Source: Heterotrichella gracilis
Taxonomy: Eukaryota; Sar; Xanthophyceae; Tribonematales; Xanthonemataceae
Direction of reading: 5' to 3'
DNA length: 64,000 bases
NCBI GenBank assembly: GCA_032358255.1
Contig: JAULBX010025164.1
Coordinates: forward strand, 62,001 to 126,000
Shown here: positions 34,229-46,030 of the stretch, in pieces
Layout: every line of letters begins with the position of its first letter
Position numbering within the stretch: the stretch's first letter is position 1
Position numbers and translations under genes: made by a program
Notes under the pieces: model-generated
What the model was told of the DNA's origin: nothing
The model's database searches: none
The model's input: only the letters and a program-made list of their open reading frames with translations

Positions 34229-34852
34229 GTCGAGAGTTAGAGCCAGCAAAACGCCTGCCAAGTGGTGTTCACCGGGGATCCAGCCCGGCTGCGACCAGGA
34301 TCGATACTACATATGGTTTCAGGGCACCAGCCGCCAACACCCGGCGCATGGGGTCGATAAAGGATGACGTGTTACAGCACCTGTTACAAATGTTGTCCTA
34401 AGTTGAAGCTACAAATAGGCGAGGAGCAAAATCAAGAAGCGCCAAGTGCATTGCTGTGTACTAGAGGTGCACAGGTTTACCCACACTATCTTTCGTGGTA
34501 CTGAGTTGGGTATAGCTGTAACTTTGGGTTAGCAACCATGCGAAGGCTTATCTTCGATATGCAAAGTGCCCACATGTGTCAGGCAATGGAGATTGGAAAA
34601 CTAGAAGACGACGGCAAGCCTTCTTCTTTCCACCGAGGCCGTGCCGAGGACTTGTGCATACACGCATGTAGTGCTTAATTGTATTAAAGTTCGAGCTTTA
34701 CCTCGCTAAGTTTGTTGGACATTTGTGGCATGCATGGCATGTTTCGCTGGTATTGGTATTGAGGTGCACTTGGCTTAGATAGGCACTGCACGGCGCGGAA
34801 TACCACGCGTGCCTGTTTCTAAATTTACAGATTTTCGTATATAACAGCACCC
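34229..34852. promoter_or_regulatory. Divergent promoter region (EAF / CRM gene)
   Basis: 624 bases between the EAF start (minus, 34228) and the CRM start (plus, 34853). No coding sequence is seen. This spacing is typical of shared bidirectional promoters, but I see no clear core element and infer the role from position only. Confidence 0.35.
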
Positions 34853-36206
34853 ATGGCATCCTTTGCGAGCTGTTGTGCCATGGCAGCTGGTATCAGCCTC
34901 CCACCGCCAGGCATGCTTCTGGGCAGAACACCCCAACTGGGTAGACCCAGCACTTCGCCCCAACTAGCAGGAAGGTTTGCTGCCCGGAGAACGTCTAAAG
35001 TCTCGTACTTCGCTCCTAACATTGCACCTAGGTAAGTGTGGGCGTCAACGAAATTGCCCCTATGTCCCCCCAGTCTGGCGCACACAAACAGCAACCAAAG
35101 CTCTTTGTGTACTGCCCACTGGAGTGATGGCCTGTCATGGTCTGTGACCTCCACCAGACCACGGCCACGTATTTTCTTGCACGACTGTAGCGTGTTCCCC
35201 CGGCAGGTGTTGTGCAGCACCTCTCACCCCCTCGCAGCCGTCAATAGCCACCCCCACCACAGCCGCCACCCCCACCACACCCAGCCCTTCTACCCTACCA
35301 GCTGCATCCACTTCCGAAGGAGACCATTCTACACCACCACCCTCACCCGAGTCAGAACCAACCCCTCCAGCTGTGCCAGTGTGGCGCAATGACCAGCGGT
35401 TTCAACCCCCCCTCAACAAGGTGGAGAGTAATATGAAGCGCGCGGATTCACAGCGGCTGGGGAAGGACATCTGCCTGGTCAACCTGGGCAGGGGGGGCAT
35501 AACACGCAACTTCATGCTGGGGCTGGGCGATGCCCTTGCGAAGCGTGAGCTCGTCAAGGTTATCCCTATGCACAGCGGACAAAAAGTGTTGTTGTTTTTG
35601 TAAAACATATATTCAGCTTCAAAAGCAGGCTAGCATTGCACTGTGGCTTGGCTTGGTCAATTCTTAGTCACATCCACCAGTTGAATGCATCCACCTGGCG
35701 CCCGCACAGTATACCTGGCGCCCGCACAGTATACATATATGCGTACTGCAACCCAGCTCAGGCTACGTACTACGGTAGTTTAATGTCACTCTCCAATATA
35801 TTTTGCGCAGGTCCGCTTGAGTGGCAACTGTCCACTGTCATTGGAGGAGGCGATTGCAGCCATTGTTGAGGGCGCGGACTGCATTTGCGTGCACCATATA
35901 GGGTCCACGCTGACAATTTACAGGTAACCCTTGCCTTTATCGTGCTACGTGGGGTCATAACCAATCCGATACAAAAAAAGTATATTCAGTGTTATTGCTT
36001 GGAAAAAATTGCACAAGCAGCAGCCGCTATAAATGAAAACATTGTTGATATATTTGCACCAATGTATGCTGCAGCATTGTGAAGGCATTGGGGTTTGTGC
36101 AAGTCTCTTTGAACTATTTCGAGCCTCAACTGCTCTCTAAGAATCACCTCCATTTTTGCTCACCAGGGATAAGGGCTTGCCCCGGCCCGCCACAACCCTT
36201 CCATGA
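34853..36206 (+). CDS. CRM (YhbY)-domain RNA-binding protein, probably plastid
   Basis: Four exons in phase: 34853-35031, 35207-35558, 35811-35923 and 36167-36206; 227 residues from ATG in a good context (ACCCATGGC). The N-terminus is rich in Ser, Ala and Arg with no acidic residue (MASFASCCAMAAG, then GRFAARRTSKVSYF), like a chloroplast transit peptide. A Pro/Thr/Ser linker follows. The C-terminal half is a single CRM domain: RLGKDICLVNLGRGGITRNF, LGLGDALAKRELVKVRL, LSLEEAIAAIVEGADCICVH and HIGSTLTIYRDKGLPRP. CRM proteins bind structured RNA and act in group II intron splicing or ribosome assembly in plastids. Single-CRM proteins of this size resemble plant CFM4/YhbY-type members. Confidence 0.85.
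35693..35734 (+). repeat. Two 20-bp direct repeats
   Basis: ACCTGGCGCCCGCACAGTAT occurs twice head to tail in intron 2 of the CRM gene. It is a small recent tandem duplication with no visible role. Confidence 0.85.
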
Positions 36207-36293
36207 GTAGCCTATGGCGACAAGCGTGGGGGCGATTTCAGTACTGTGAAATTGTAAACGACAACCCCAGGGGGCCTCTCCTTGTCTTTGAGC

Positions 36294-36320
36294 CAGCAGC
36301 AGCAGCAGCAGCAGCAGCAG
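36294..36320 (+). repeat. (CAG)9 microsatellite
   Basis: Nine CAG units in the 3' flank of the CRM gene, 88 bases after the stop, so probably in its 3' UTR. A few more CAG units follow at about 36332-36345. Confidence 0.9.
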
Positions 36321-37112
36321 ATGGATTAAGTTCAGCAGCAGCAGCAATATTTCGTGTCTTAATTAATACTGTAACAATTTACGTGGGCTGTTGCTGTTAC
36401 ACCTGATGTGGTGCAATGTCTGCTATTGGCAAGCAAGCCCTTGCAGCAAGCAATGTTTTCCATGGAACTACGCATCACATGTTGCAGCAAGTGAACAGTC
36501 TGAGACGAGGAACAATGCTGTCAGTTGGGATTTGCATACTGGGTTCACTGGATGCGCACAGCGACTGTGTGTACTTGTCTCCTCGGAAGAAGGTATTCCT
36601 AGATCCTACATGGTCCAGTTATATTGATACTATCTGGAAAACCACAAGAGCAAAGAGTCAACAAACCACTCAAGTTGGTGAATAAATTCTGGCTCACTCA
36701 AGGTGTTGAAAATCATGCAACAAACGCGTGGAGCTATCAAGGGCACCCCACCCTCCCCGTTTGAAGCTGCAAGCCGTGTTGGGCAGTCACATTGCAGCAA
36801 AAACGCCGCTAGCTGAGGCTATGGCACATTTATGCATTGCATTCTGAGTAAAATTGCTCAAGTACTATTATTGCACGCCCAAGTCCCCTATCCATTGGAT
36901 CGCTTGGCAACCCACCATTGGAGAAATAAGATTAGCTAACTAATTGGGTTTCGTTAAAGCCCAGGCGCCTTTTCAAGCCAGACTCTTTCCGCAGCTCCGT
37001 ATTTACTTGCACAGACTCTGCTCCCTTGTGGGAGCTTGCAAGGCCGGCAGCAGCTGGCGTTAGCTGTGGAGGCTGCAGGTAGACAACCGTTGGGCGATGG
37101 AGCAAAACCGCC
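36321..37112. other. Convergent intergenic region (CRM / PP4)
   Basis: No gene is supported between the two convergent stops. A plus-strand frame at 36416-36685 (89 codons) starts with ATG but has no motif. The region presumably holds the two 3' UTRs. Confidence 0.45.
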
Positions 37113-38444
37113 TCACAAGAAGTATTCAGGCGCAGCCTTCTTGGCCGGCACCCCCCTGACTTCCTGTGGCGCTGCATCAAACACCTTAAAATTCCTGCCC
37201 AGGTGCTCATCCAGCTCCAGTATTGCCGCAACGTTGCCACACCTGTAAAATCACACAGCACCTCATTCCATGGTCCCTGTAACTGCTGTGCAGTCACCCT
37301 TGACTCCAGCTCATTCAGGCTCACTCCCAAAAGGAAGCAGTATATGCAAGTGCCCAGTTGAGTGTGAGTGAAGTGAGAGAGTGCAGGAGGAAACCCCCAC
37401 AGACAGCACTCAAAATTCAGTTACCTGTAGCAGTAGTTGGGCGCTGACCACACTGTGACAAGCTGCTCGTTGAACATCCACTTGTAGCCCTCCATGACTA
37501 ATTGGTGCGCCCGGCAGATGAGGTCGATTTTGTTGGTTTGGGTGAACTGCGTGCACACGTCACCCCCAAATAGGTACCCGGCCCCCCTGGGGCTCAATCC
37601 CCAGCCCTCAATATCCTCTGGGTCGGACCAGAGCAGGTCGCACATGGCGCCATCATGTGGCACCTCCTGCTTCCTGTCTATCGTCCGTATCTGCAACAGT
37701 GTGAACAGGATTGCCCACCATACACACACTCAAAGGCAATTATAATGTCATGGGTAGCATATAAGCCCAGCCACGCAGTCCATAGCACACTGACTCAAGC
37801 CCATGCATATGAAGCATGTGTTAAATCCCCTCCTTACCTGGTCCAGGGTTGTGATGGTGGGGGACAGGCCCCCGTGCACGCAGAAGATTTTGTTGTCGAT
37901 GAGTGCAGCAAGGCTCAGGTAGTCGAAAATCTCGGTACAGTACCTCCACACGTTGACAGAGCCGTACTTTCGTAGGCACTCGTCATAGAACCCATAGACC
38001 TGCATCGCACATGCCAGGATGGGAAACACATGTCCTTGCAACCAACTGCTTGATGGGAGAGCTGGGTCGACCACCAAAGGTCTTTACCTGCGTGATTTGC
38101 CTGCTTTCGTGGTTGCCACGAATCAAAGTCACCCGGTCGGGGTACCTCACTTTGAGGGCCAGCAGGAGCAGGAAAGTCTCCACGCTGTAGAAGCCTCTGT
38201 CCACAAAGTCGCCCATGAACAGATAGTTGGTCTGCGGACAGTCTCCCCCGACCTTGAACAGCTCCATCAGGTCGTAGAACTGGCCGTGGATGTCGCCACA
38301 TATCGTAACGGGCGCATCCACTCGCTGCACGTTGCTCTCCTCCACCAGTAGCTCCAAGGCTTTCTCACACAGGCTCTTCACCTCAGACTCCTTGAGAGGC
38401 TCACATCGTTTCAGCTGCTCTATCCACCGGTCAAGCTCAGACAT
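37113..38444 (-). CDS. PPX: Serine/threonine protein phosphatase 4 catalytic subunit (PP4c/PPX)
   Basis: Metal-dependent PPP-family phosphatase acting in DNA repair, centrosome and signalling complexes with PP4 regulatory subunits. Minus-strand exons 38444-38088, 37999-37838, 37690-37425 and 37242-37113 join in phase to give 304 residues, the normal PP4c length. The start [17 protein letters not shown] is PP4-type. All core motifs are present: GDIHG (50-54), GDFVDRG (78-84), GNHE (110-113) and HGG (161-163), plus [11 protein letters not shown] near the end and the C-terminal YFL with the methylated Leu. No key residue is missing. It is divergent from the next gene to the right. Confidence 0.97.
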
Positions 38445-40106
38445 AGCTGCTGTGCCCTGCTGTGCTGTGCTGTGTGGATTACTGGGATGTGTGGGCAGCT
38501 ACTCGGGCCTGGCCTCTGCCCGAGGCCCGCTCCGTAATAGCCACGCCGTTGCAACCATAACGAGCGAGGTCACCTCTGTGTCTGCCTCAGGAGCAAAGTT
38601 GTTGGAAATGTATGAGAGAGAAAGGTTACACCTCGCGATTTAAATTGGGTTTTGAAGGTTTTGGTGTCTTAGCCGCCTTTCCCGCCGTTGCCGCTTACAG
38701 TCCGTCGTGTTCCTTTCATCCCACACTTTTTGCCATATCCCACTTTTTCCGTTGAAGGGCGTAATCGATAAGCTTTTGGGCACTGAGCTTTTGGGCATTG
38801 CGTAGTGCCTGGCCCAAGAGTGTTGGCCTGCAACCTCCTTGCGCACTGGCACTCATTCTCTGGTGTCGACGTACCCAGTCAGCAACACAAGTCAGTACAC
38901 GCTTTCTTCCACCTTGATAAGCAGCCACATCTGCCCTGGAGTGGGACCTTTGGGCTTTGAAGCTACCGTAAGAAAGCCCTGAAGGCCACAACCGGTGAGC
39001 CTTTGGTGCATTAGGTTGTACCCAGTCCCCACCTTCAGCCACATTTGGGAGCACGGTTGGGATACTTTTTGGGCTGTTAAGCTGCTGTGTCGCCCGCTTT
39101 TTGCACCCACTTTGCTACCATCGTGAAATAAGTCCATTTTTCGCAAGCATGGGTATGCATGCATATGCACAACCCCCATGGTGGGTCACTCAGTAGCCAA
39201 CCCGGGGACGGGGGGCAGTACCTTGGGTATTACTCTTATGCGCCACATCACCTACAGCATCACCCAACCTGACCAGCACTCGCCTAAACTAACCAACAAC
39301 CACACTGACCTAGCGCAACCCCACCATTGTATCACTCTTGGGTTCTTATTCAGCACAGCGCACAGCAGCCCACCTGCCCACCCCGCCTGCCATGGTATCA
39401 TTTTTTTTTCCGGCAACCGTCGGGAAGCACTCTGATCAATCCTGGGTGCAACAGGGCGCACAGCGACATCGCGCCAGGGGAGGCGAGGCTATTCTCGGCC
39501 GGCCAGACGGCCATAGTGCAGAGGGAGGCGCGTGCAGAGCAGGCAAAACCACCAAGTGCCACCCAGCCCACTCCCCAGCGCCTCACGTGGAGGCATTCAA
39601 GCATTGGTCACTCGCGCTCTCCACTCCGTGCGACGCAATGACGCAGGCACACAGCAATACCCTAAACCCTACCCTGCTGTGGCGTGGCAATTATCCTTAA
39701 ACCCTAAATAGCCTTGGCGTGCCAGCTGGGAAAGGCAAACGCGGTGAATACTTCGATCTATACAGCATGCCTGCCTGTTGCGCGAAATAACCTGCACTCG
39801 TGACCTCACGTAGCCTCTTGGTTGCTCAAGCAGTGCACTATGCATACGGTCAGCTGTTGAGCGACTCAGGCAATTGGTGTGCAGGACGGGGGTGGCGAGC
39901 CCCCCCCCGACCCGCACCTCCAGTAGGAAGCGCAGGCCCAAATTCTTGTAATTTCAAGCATTGCAATTTTTTCCGCTGTAATCAGGGCAATTGTGGTGTG
40001 CAGGACGGCGGCGGCGAGGTTGCCATGCGCCGCTCCAAATTCTTGTATTGTTTCCTTTATACATGCTACTTTCTACGCTGTGACTAACACAGTTGCTGGT
40101 GTGCAG
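38445..40106. other. Upstream region of the TFIIS-like gene, first exons unresolved
   Basis: Probably contains the 5' exon or exons of the gene whose recognisable exons begin at 40107. A plausible coding stretch is about 39450-39641 (plus; HSDIAPGEARLFSAGQTAIV, then QREARAEQAKPPSATQ), but I could not fix its boundaries or ATG. Positions 39878-39945 and 39998-40040 are copies of the 40107 exon start. 38640-39180 shows only frames without motifs. Confidence 0.35.
39875..40045 (+). repeat. Two copies of the nuclear-signal exon start
   Basis: GTGTGCAGGACGG occurs at about 39879, 40000 and 40101. The first copy continues through CGCACCTCCAGTAGGAAGCG and GCAGGCCC, as in the true exon (40107-40221); the second is diverged (GGCGGCGAGG, then CGCCGCTCC). 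Each keeps the TGCAG acceptor. The period is about 100-120 bases. Confidence 0.8.
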
Positions 40107-43100
40107 GACGGGGCCGGCAATGCCCCCCTCACCCGCACCTCCAGTAGGAAGCGCAGGCCGCCAGTGCCTCTTGAAATAGGAGAGCTCCCTGCCAAACGGC
40201 TCCGCAAGCAGGGGAGCGCAGGTAATGGAATCCGCATTTGTTATTATAAAATACATTTATGGGAATTGGAGTGTGAATGTGAAATGAAGTAAAATGCGCT
40301 ACTGGAATAGAGGTCCCTGCCAAGCGGCTTCGCAAGCAGGGGAGCGCAGGTAATGGAATCCGCATTTGTTTTTTAAGGTGTACATTTAAATTCGGGAAGC
40401 TTGCAGGGAAGTGCAGGTATGCACTGGAGTCCCGCATACGGTATCGCAGGTATGCTTTGTAGTGGTGAAGATTAAAATACGGAAACATTTGGTAATAACT
40501 GTACCATTACAAATTTAATGAAACTTGTTATTGGAATAGTGGTCCCCGCCAAGCGGGCTCGGCAGGCAGAGGAGCACGGGTAATGGAGTGCGTCCCTTTT
40601 CTATGGTGTATTTTGTTGTATACCGAATGCGGTGCCTTGTCCTTGCGCAGGGGCACACGACTCCTCTAGTGACTAGAAAAATTCCTTCTCATGCAAAGCC
40701 AGGAATAAACATATTTTGGTTAAATATCCCCTTCAAATTGCCATGTATTTGACCAGATTTTACCATACTATTTTTAATACCCGCCCGGATTCAGAGAAAA
40801 CTTACACTTCTTCTCCAAAGTGATCGAGGGCCAAATACCTGATAAACTGGTGCTAATCTTCCCTGTTCTTGTGCAGCGCCACACACTTCCCCCGGCGAAG
40901 ACGAAACCCCCTTTGCTCAGCAAGTGGCGCACCATGCCCGCACAGCGGCAGGGGGTGGGGATCAAGGGGAGGCAGGGAATGATATCCCTGGGGAGGAGGG
41001 GGGGGAGCTGCTGCAGGAGGACACGGATGGTGGGGTGTCAGTGGCTGTGCGGGCGGTGGGGGCTGGTTTGATTGAGGCGGCGGCGGGGAGGGAGGAGGGG
41101 GGTGCGGGGGGCGTGGTTTCGGCTGTGGCGCCGCCAGGGAGGGGGCGTGATGGGGGGAGGGGAGGGGTCGGGAGGAAACGCGGGCGTGGCGTGGTTGCTG
41201 CAATGCAGAGTCAGGAAGCCGAGCATGTGGCAAGGGGGGAGCGGCAGCAGGACCACACAAGGGGAGGTCACTACTCGGAAGGGGAGCAGGGGGAGGGGCT
41301 TGCTGCGGATGAAGGGGGGGAGGATTATACGCCTGGGAAGGAGAGGGGGGGTTCTCATGGGCGAGGGAGGGGCAAGAACAAGGGGGGGAATAGGAATCGG
41401 AGGGGGCGTGGCGGTGTTGGTGGTGGTGGTGGTGGGAGGGGCAGGCAGGGTGCGCCTCAGGTGGCGCCTGTGGAGGGTGGTGGGGGTGGGGGTGGGCAGG
41501 CGCATGGCGATGCCAGTGGGGCGAGGGAGGGTGGAGGGGCAGGGGAGGAGACGCGGGCAGCTGCTGGCGCCAGCCACGGTACGCAAACCCTAAACCCTAA
41601 ACCCTAAACAACTATAAGCTTCTCTTGTCTAAGAAGTAAAGGCTGTAGTTCATAGCCTGTATACCACCTGACTGCTTTGCCTGAATGTTCTTGCCTGGTA
41701 TAAAATTTACCAATGCATACATATTGGCATGCATATGCGTCCTTTCTGCCGCTGCTGCACAACTCTGATTTCTCATCTGCTTCAATTGCATCGCCCCTCG
41801 CTCCCACACCATAACCTGAAAGTACACGAATCTTAACATAAATCCACATCAGACACACTCATTGCCTCAACCCCTTTCCCCCCCGTTTCAGAGACCAAGC
41901 CCGCCCCTGCACCAGACCCCTTGGCAGCCCTCATTACCAGGCTCGTGTCTGCCAGTGACAGATTTACGAGCCAAAACCAGAAGCTGGGTGACATGAGCAA
42001 CGCGGTAAGGGTTTTGAGTAGGGTTTTTGTGTAGGGTTTACTAGGGTGTTTACAGGGGTTCTTATCTGGGTGTGTGTAGCCTGCTGTGCAATGCTGTTTG
42101 TGCGGCATGTGCAGGGCTACGTAGGGTTTTGTGCAGGCATATAGTGCTGGTGGTGGTCAGTGACAGATTTGTGATGCAGAACCAGCTGGGTGCCAATGAG
42201 CAACGCGGCTAGGGTTTGGGTGTAGGGTTTCCAGGGTAGTCACAAGGGTTCGTAGCTGATGTTGTGAGCCAGAACCAGGAGCTGGCTGCTGTGAGCAACA
42301 AGGGTTTTGGTGTAGGGTTTTGGTGCAGGCATTGTACATATGTCAATTAAACTCCTTGCAGGCTGTGACCCTGCTTCAAGAGCTTGAGCAGTTCCCGGTC
42401 ACCTTCTCCCAGCTGGAGCAGCATAAGCAGCTGCCCAGAATAAACCTAACTGTTTTTAGAAAAATAGAAAAATAACCTACAGAATGACCTAATGCCCTGC
42501 TAACCCTGCCTGCAGGCTGTGACCCTGCTTCAAGAGCTGGAGCAGTTCCCGGTCACCTTCTCCCAGCTGGAGCAGCACAAGCAGCTGCCCAAGAGGGTCA
42601 AGGCGCTGGGCAGGGCGGTGGCCAATGCACATAAGGAGCTGCAGCGGGTGGCGGAGGTGGCAGGGTAAGTTTACCGCAGTCAGGGGAAATTGGGATGGAT
42701 TCAGAGGTGGTACTAGATTGGCAGTCTGCCCTTCCCGCCGATGGAAATGGTGTTCATGTTGATGCAACGCCAGTGTTAAATCACGCCATACATGTTTTCT
42801 GCTCCCAGGGATGTGATTGAGAAGTGGAAGATGTTGTTTGAGGATGACGCGCCCAAGGGTGTCATCGATACACGATAATAGAGTAGAAAATGATAAAGCA
42901 GAAAATAATGATGTTTTTATGGCTCCCAGGGATGTGATTGAGAAGTGGAAGAAGATGTTTGAGGATGACGCGCCCAGCCAGCGGGAAGCTGCCCCAAAGA
43001 GCGGCCAGGCGCAGAACCCTAGCCAAAACCCTAGACAGGACAGGGCGCAGAACCCTAGCCAGAACCCTAGCAACCAGGAGGTTCCACCTGTGGAGGTCGT

Positions 43101-46030
43101 CCAGCGGGCGAAGCAGGCCAAGCAGCAAGGTAATCAGAAGTAACCACATGTAATAAATGCAGAAAGGTAATCATAAGTAATCACATGTAATAAATTACGC
43201 TGCATGGACCGAGGTTGTCACCTGTAATCATGCTGCATGTTCTCCAGCAAGGTCATCATGTGTCTTCATGATACTGCAAGCCCTGTAGGGCAGGGCACTT
43301 GCCTGTGTGCGTGCGACTTGTCGATGGGGAGGGTATGCAATCAAGCACTCTTCACTGGCAGCGTTGCATACCCACTTTGCACAAGGGATGCATTCAATCG
43401 ATCCACCGATGAGGGTAACCTCTGCACACACCGCTATTGCACAAACACCTGGACCCTTAGGCGCCCCCCCTCCAACCCCGTACCACCTGCCACCTTTTAC
43501 ACCCCTCACCACCCCCACACCCACCCCCACCCCCACACCACCTCACTTACATCCACACCCCCAATCCCACCCACACCCCACCCACACCCGCCACTCGGCA
43601 GGGGGAGCGATTCCGCACAGGCACGAAAACCACAACCATGGGGATGGCGTGCGCGACACATCCCAACGCATCCTGCACTTCACCTTCCACCCATCTCCCT
43701 TAGCAGTGTCCTAAACCCTAATCCTTAAACCCAAAACCCCAAAAAATTTGCATTGCTGCCGCCCACCGACACCACCATCCCCACCCCCACCCACAGGGGG
43801 AACGACGCCGCACAGCCAGGAAAACCACAACCACGGGGATGGCGTGCGCGGCTCATCGCAGCGCATCCTGCAATTAGCCCTTCAGCCCTCCCACGGCCTC
43901 TCCCCTGCCGAGGCCGCGTCAGCCCTGGAGGAGCACCTGTATGTGCATGCAGCGGAGGATGGCAGGTAAGGGTTATTGCTAGGGTTTGGGACTAGGGTTG
44001 GTGGTGCTGGCGGTAGGGTTTTGTGTGGATGTTTGCGCTGGGGTTTGGGCTAGGGTTTGGGGCCGAGGCCGCAGCAGCCCTGGAGGAACACGTGTTTGTG
44101 TGGCGGAAGATGGCAGGTAAGGGTTCTGCCTAGAGTTGCGGCGGGCTTTTCATCATTATTACGTCATTCTGTTAGTCCATATGGTGCGCGGTGTGTTTCA
44201 AATGTTTGTTCGTTTGTTACCAACATGCCTGCCCTTACCCCGCAGGCCCGGTGACAAGTACAAGCGCCACCTCATGGCGCTGTGGAGCCTGCTGTCCCCT
44301 TCCTCGGACCATGCTGTCCTCCCCTTGAGGGATTTCCTCCTCTCAGGCACCATTGAGGCCGCTTCCCTTGTCTCCCTGGATGCACCCAAACTCCAGGAAA
44401 TGCTGGACAGGTGGGCAGTGCCATGATCAGACGTTAGTAGGCATTTGATCAGCCATAGATGTGCCATGATCGTATTAGATCAAATATAAGATCATCTGAT
44501 TGGTCACAGATGTGCCATATTATGTTAAACGTGATCTGATGTTGATATGAACAGGTGGGGCAGTGCCTATCGGATCATGGATGATATGCCAGGTGATTAG
44601 TTAAACAGGCGACAACATCAGGCCAGTTTTTCCCCCCTTCCAGTGTTGGATTTTTTCGAACCTGTTGCAGTGCAGGAATTCCCCACCTCCTCTGTAAATC
44701 TCAATATGGGGGGCACCTACAATGTCTTATCCCGCCAAAAAAGTTGCTCATGTTAATATGGATGACGATAGATATGAGTGTGCCCTGCAGGTGTGTGGGG
44801 ATGGGGTGGCGGTCGCAGGGGTTCCATTTTCCGGAGCTGCAAGGGGGAGTGGATCAGGGTGGCGACCACGGGGAGGGGGGGCATGTGGAGCCTCAGGCAA
44901 TGGAGGTGGAGGTGGAGGGGGCTGCGGAGGCGGCTGTGGATGTGGAAGCGGCAGGGGAGGGGGGAGTGGGTACTGGGGGGGATAATCAGCAAGGGGAGAA
45001 GGATGTCGGTGAGGAAGGGAGGGGAGAGGGGAGCGCAGGGGGGATGGATCAGCAGGGGATGGAGGTGGATGGGGCAGGGGAGGTGGGTGCACATGGGGTT
45101 GCACCAGACCAGGGGGATGCTCCCGAACAACCCCTACAAGAGGGGTTCACGCCAGCTCCTGAGGCCGATGTGGTGGTCCCTCCCCTTGACACGGAGCATG
45201 CTGCAAGCCCCTTGCCACATCCAGAGGAGGCTGCCGCTGGGGTTCATGCCTCCCCATCTGCGGGTGGGGAGCAAATTCCCCAGGCGACACACACCGCTGG
45301 GGATCCCCACCAGCAGCCACCTGCAGAAACTCACCAGGAACCAGCGGCACTTGAGCATCCCCAACAGCAACAAGCGGCGTCTGGGGATTTGGAGGAACCA
45401 TCAGCGCCTGGGGATCCCCATCAGCACCACAAACCGCATCAGGATCCCCAACACCAGCAACAAATGCCTCCTGGAAATTTGGATCAGGCAGCCAATGCCC
45501 TTGCCACAGAACCCATCCACTCCTCACCTGCCGGCGAGGCAGACCCTGGCCTAGGGCAAGGAGTGCCGGAGCAGCCTGGCGCAATTTCAGCATCAGCAGA
45601 CGCCCAATCCCCAGTGGCCCCTGGGGATGGCCCCCTACAAGGGGAGCAGGCACAAGCAGATCCAGCGGGAGGGGACCTTCAAGGGGAGATGCAGGCGCAG
45701 GCCCCCGGGGGGGAGAATAAAGGTGTGGGAGGAGGGAAGGAGGGAACGGGAGGGAGCAGCGGGGATGCCAATGCTCCCCAGCCCAGGAAGGAAACTGCAC
45801 ATGCCCATGAGACGGTGCAAGCGCAAGGTGGGGATGCCATTGCTCCCCAGCAAGAAGCTGCTGGTCCCAAGGCATTGGCGCAAGAGCAAGGTGGGGATGC
45901 GGATACAACCCAGCAGGATGCCGTCGATCCCCAAGGGGTGGCGCAAGATGAGGGGGCCGGGGTGTGTGTGCCGAGTGAGGAGGAGCCTGCGCTTGTATCA
46001 GTCACGTCCATTGATATGGACATTGACTAG
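40107..46030 (+). CDS. TFIIS-domain protein without zinc ribbon, acidic C-terminus
   Basis: Eight exons join in phase: 40107-40221, 40877-41578, 41892-42004, 42516-42664, 42930-43129, 43797-43965, 44246-44410 and 44791-46030; 950 residues from the first recognised exon, with the ATG exon missing. Order: basic nuclear signals (SSRKRRPP, AKRLRK); a long Gly/Arg/Glu-rich region; a TFIIS N-terminal (LW)-like helical bundle (LLQELEQFPVTFSQLEQHKQ, then GDVIEKWKKMFEDD); a TFIIS central-domain-like segment (GVRGSSQRILQLALQ, DKYKRHLMALWSLL, LPLRDFLLSGTIEAASLVSL); and about 410 residues of Gln/Pro/Glu/Gly-rich acidic tail ending in SIDMDID. The canonical TFIIS zinc ribbon is absent, so it is not ordinary TFIIS. 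PHF3/DIDO/Bye1-type proteins also carry TFIIS modules. A Pol II role is inferred. Confidence 0.72.
40305..40590 (+). repeat. Copies of the AKRLRK exon end and donor
   Basis: CCTGCCAAGCGGCTTCGCAA...GGGAGCGCAG|GTAATGGAATCCGC at about 40315-40360 repeats the end of exon 40107-40221 with its donor. A second, more diverged copy lies at about 40545-40590 (CCCGCCAAGCGGGCTCGGCA). A third trace (GCGCAGGGGCACACGAC) is near 40647, matching the acceptor of the next exon. All are in the following intron. Confidence 0.8.
42356..42445 (+). repeat. Truncated copy of the LW-domain exon start
   Basis: From the acceptor TTGCAG|GCTGTGACCCTGCTTCAAGAG it matches exon 42516-42664 for about 80 bases (one or two changes), then diverges into CCCAGAATAA. 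It encodes AVTLLQELEQFPVTFSQLEQ and HKQLPRI, then stops. If spliced in, it would truncate the protein. Confidence 0.85.
42805..42885 (+). repeat. Truncated copy of the GDVIEKWK exon start
   Basis: CTCCCAG|GGATGTGATTGAGAAGTGG occurs at 42804-42829 and again at the real exon (42923-42950). The first copy encodes DVIEKWKMLFEDDAPKGVID, then reaches a stop. Period about 121 bases. Confidence 0.85.
43590..43715 (+). repeat. Copy of the TFIIS central-domain exon start
   Basis: From CAG|GGGGAGCGATTCCGCACAGG to about 43690 it parallels exon 43797-43965 (HENHNHGDGVRDTSQRILHF versus QENHNHGDGVRGSSQRILQL) and then ends at a stop (SPLAVS). A copy of the exon's other end, with donor (GATGGCAG|GTAAGG), lies at about 44062-44120. 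The intact exon is thus flanked by a copy of its 5' half on the left and of its 3' half on the right. Confidence 0.85.

Noticed and set aside
35380-36206. Bacterial-type YhbY gene by recent transfer
   Set aside because: The CRM domain is split by three introns and preceded by a transit-peptide-like exon, so it is an established nuclear plastid gene.
41038-41586. 182-codon minus-strand Pro/Thr-rich frame
   Set aside because: Antisense shadow of the Gly/Arg-rich exon of the TFIIS-like gene (40877-41578), which joins in phase on both sides.
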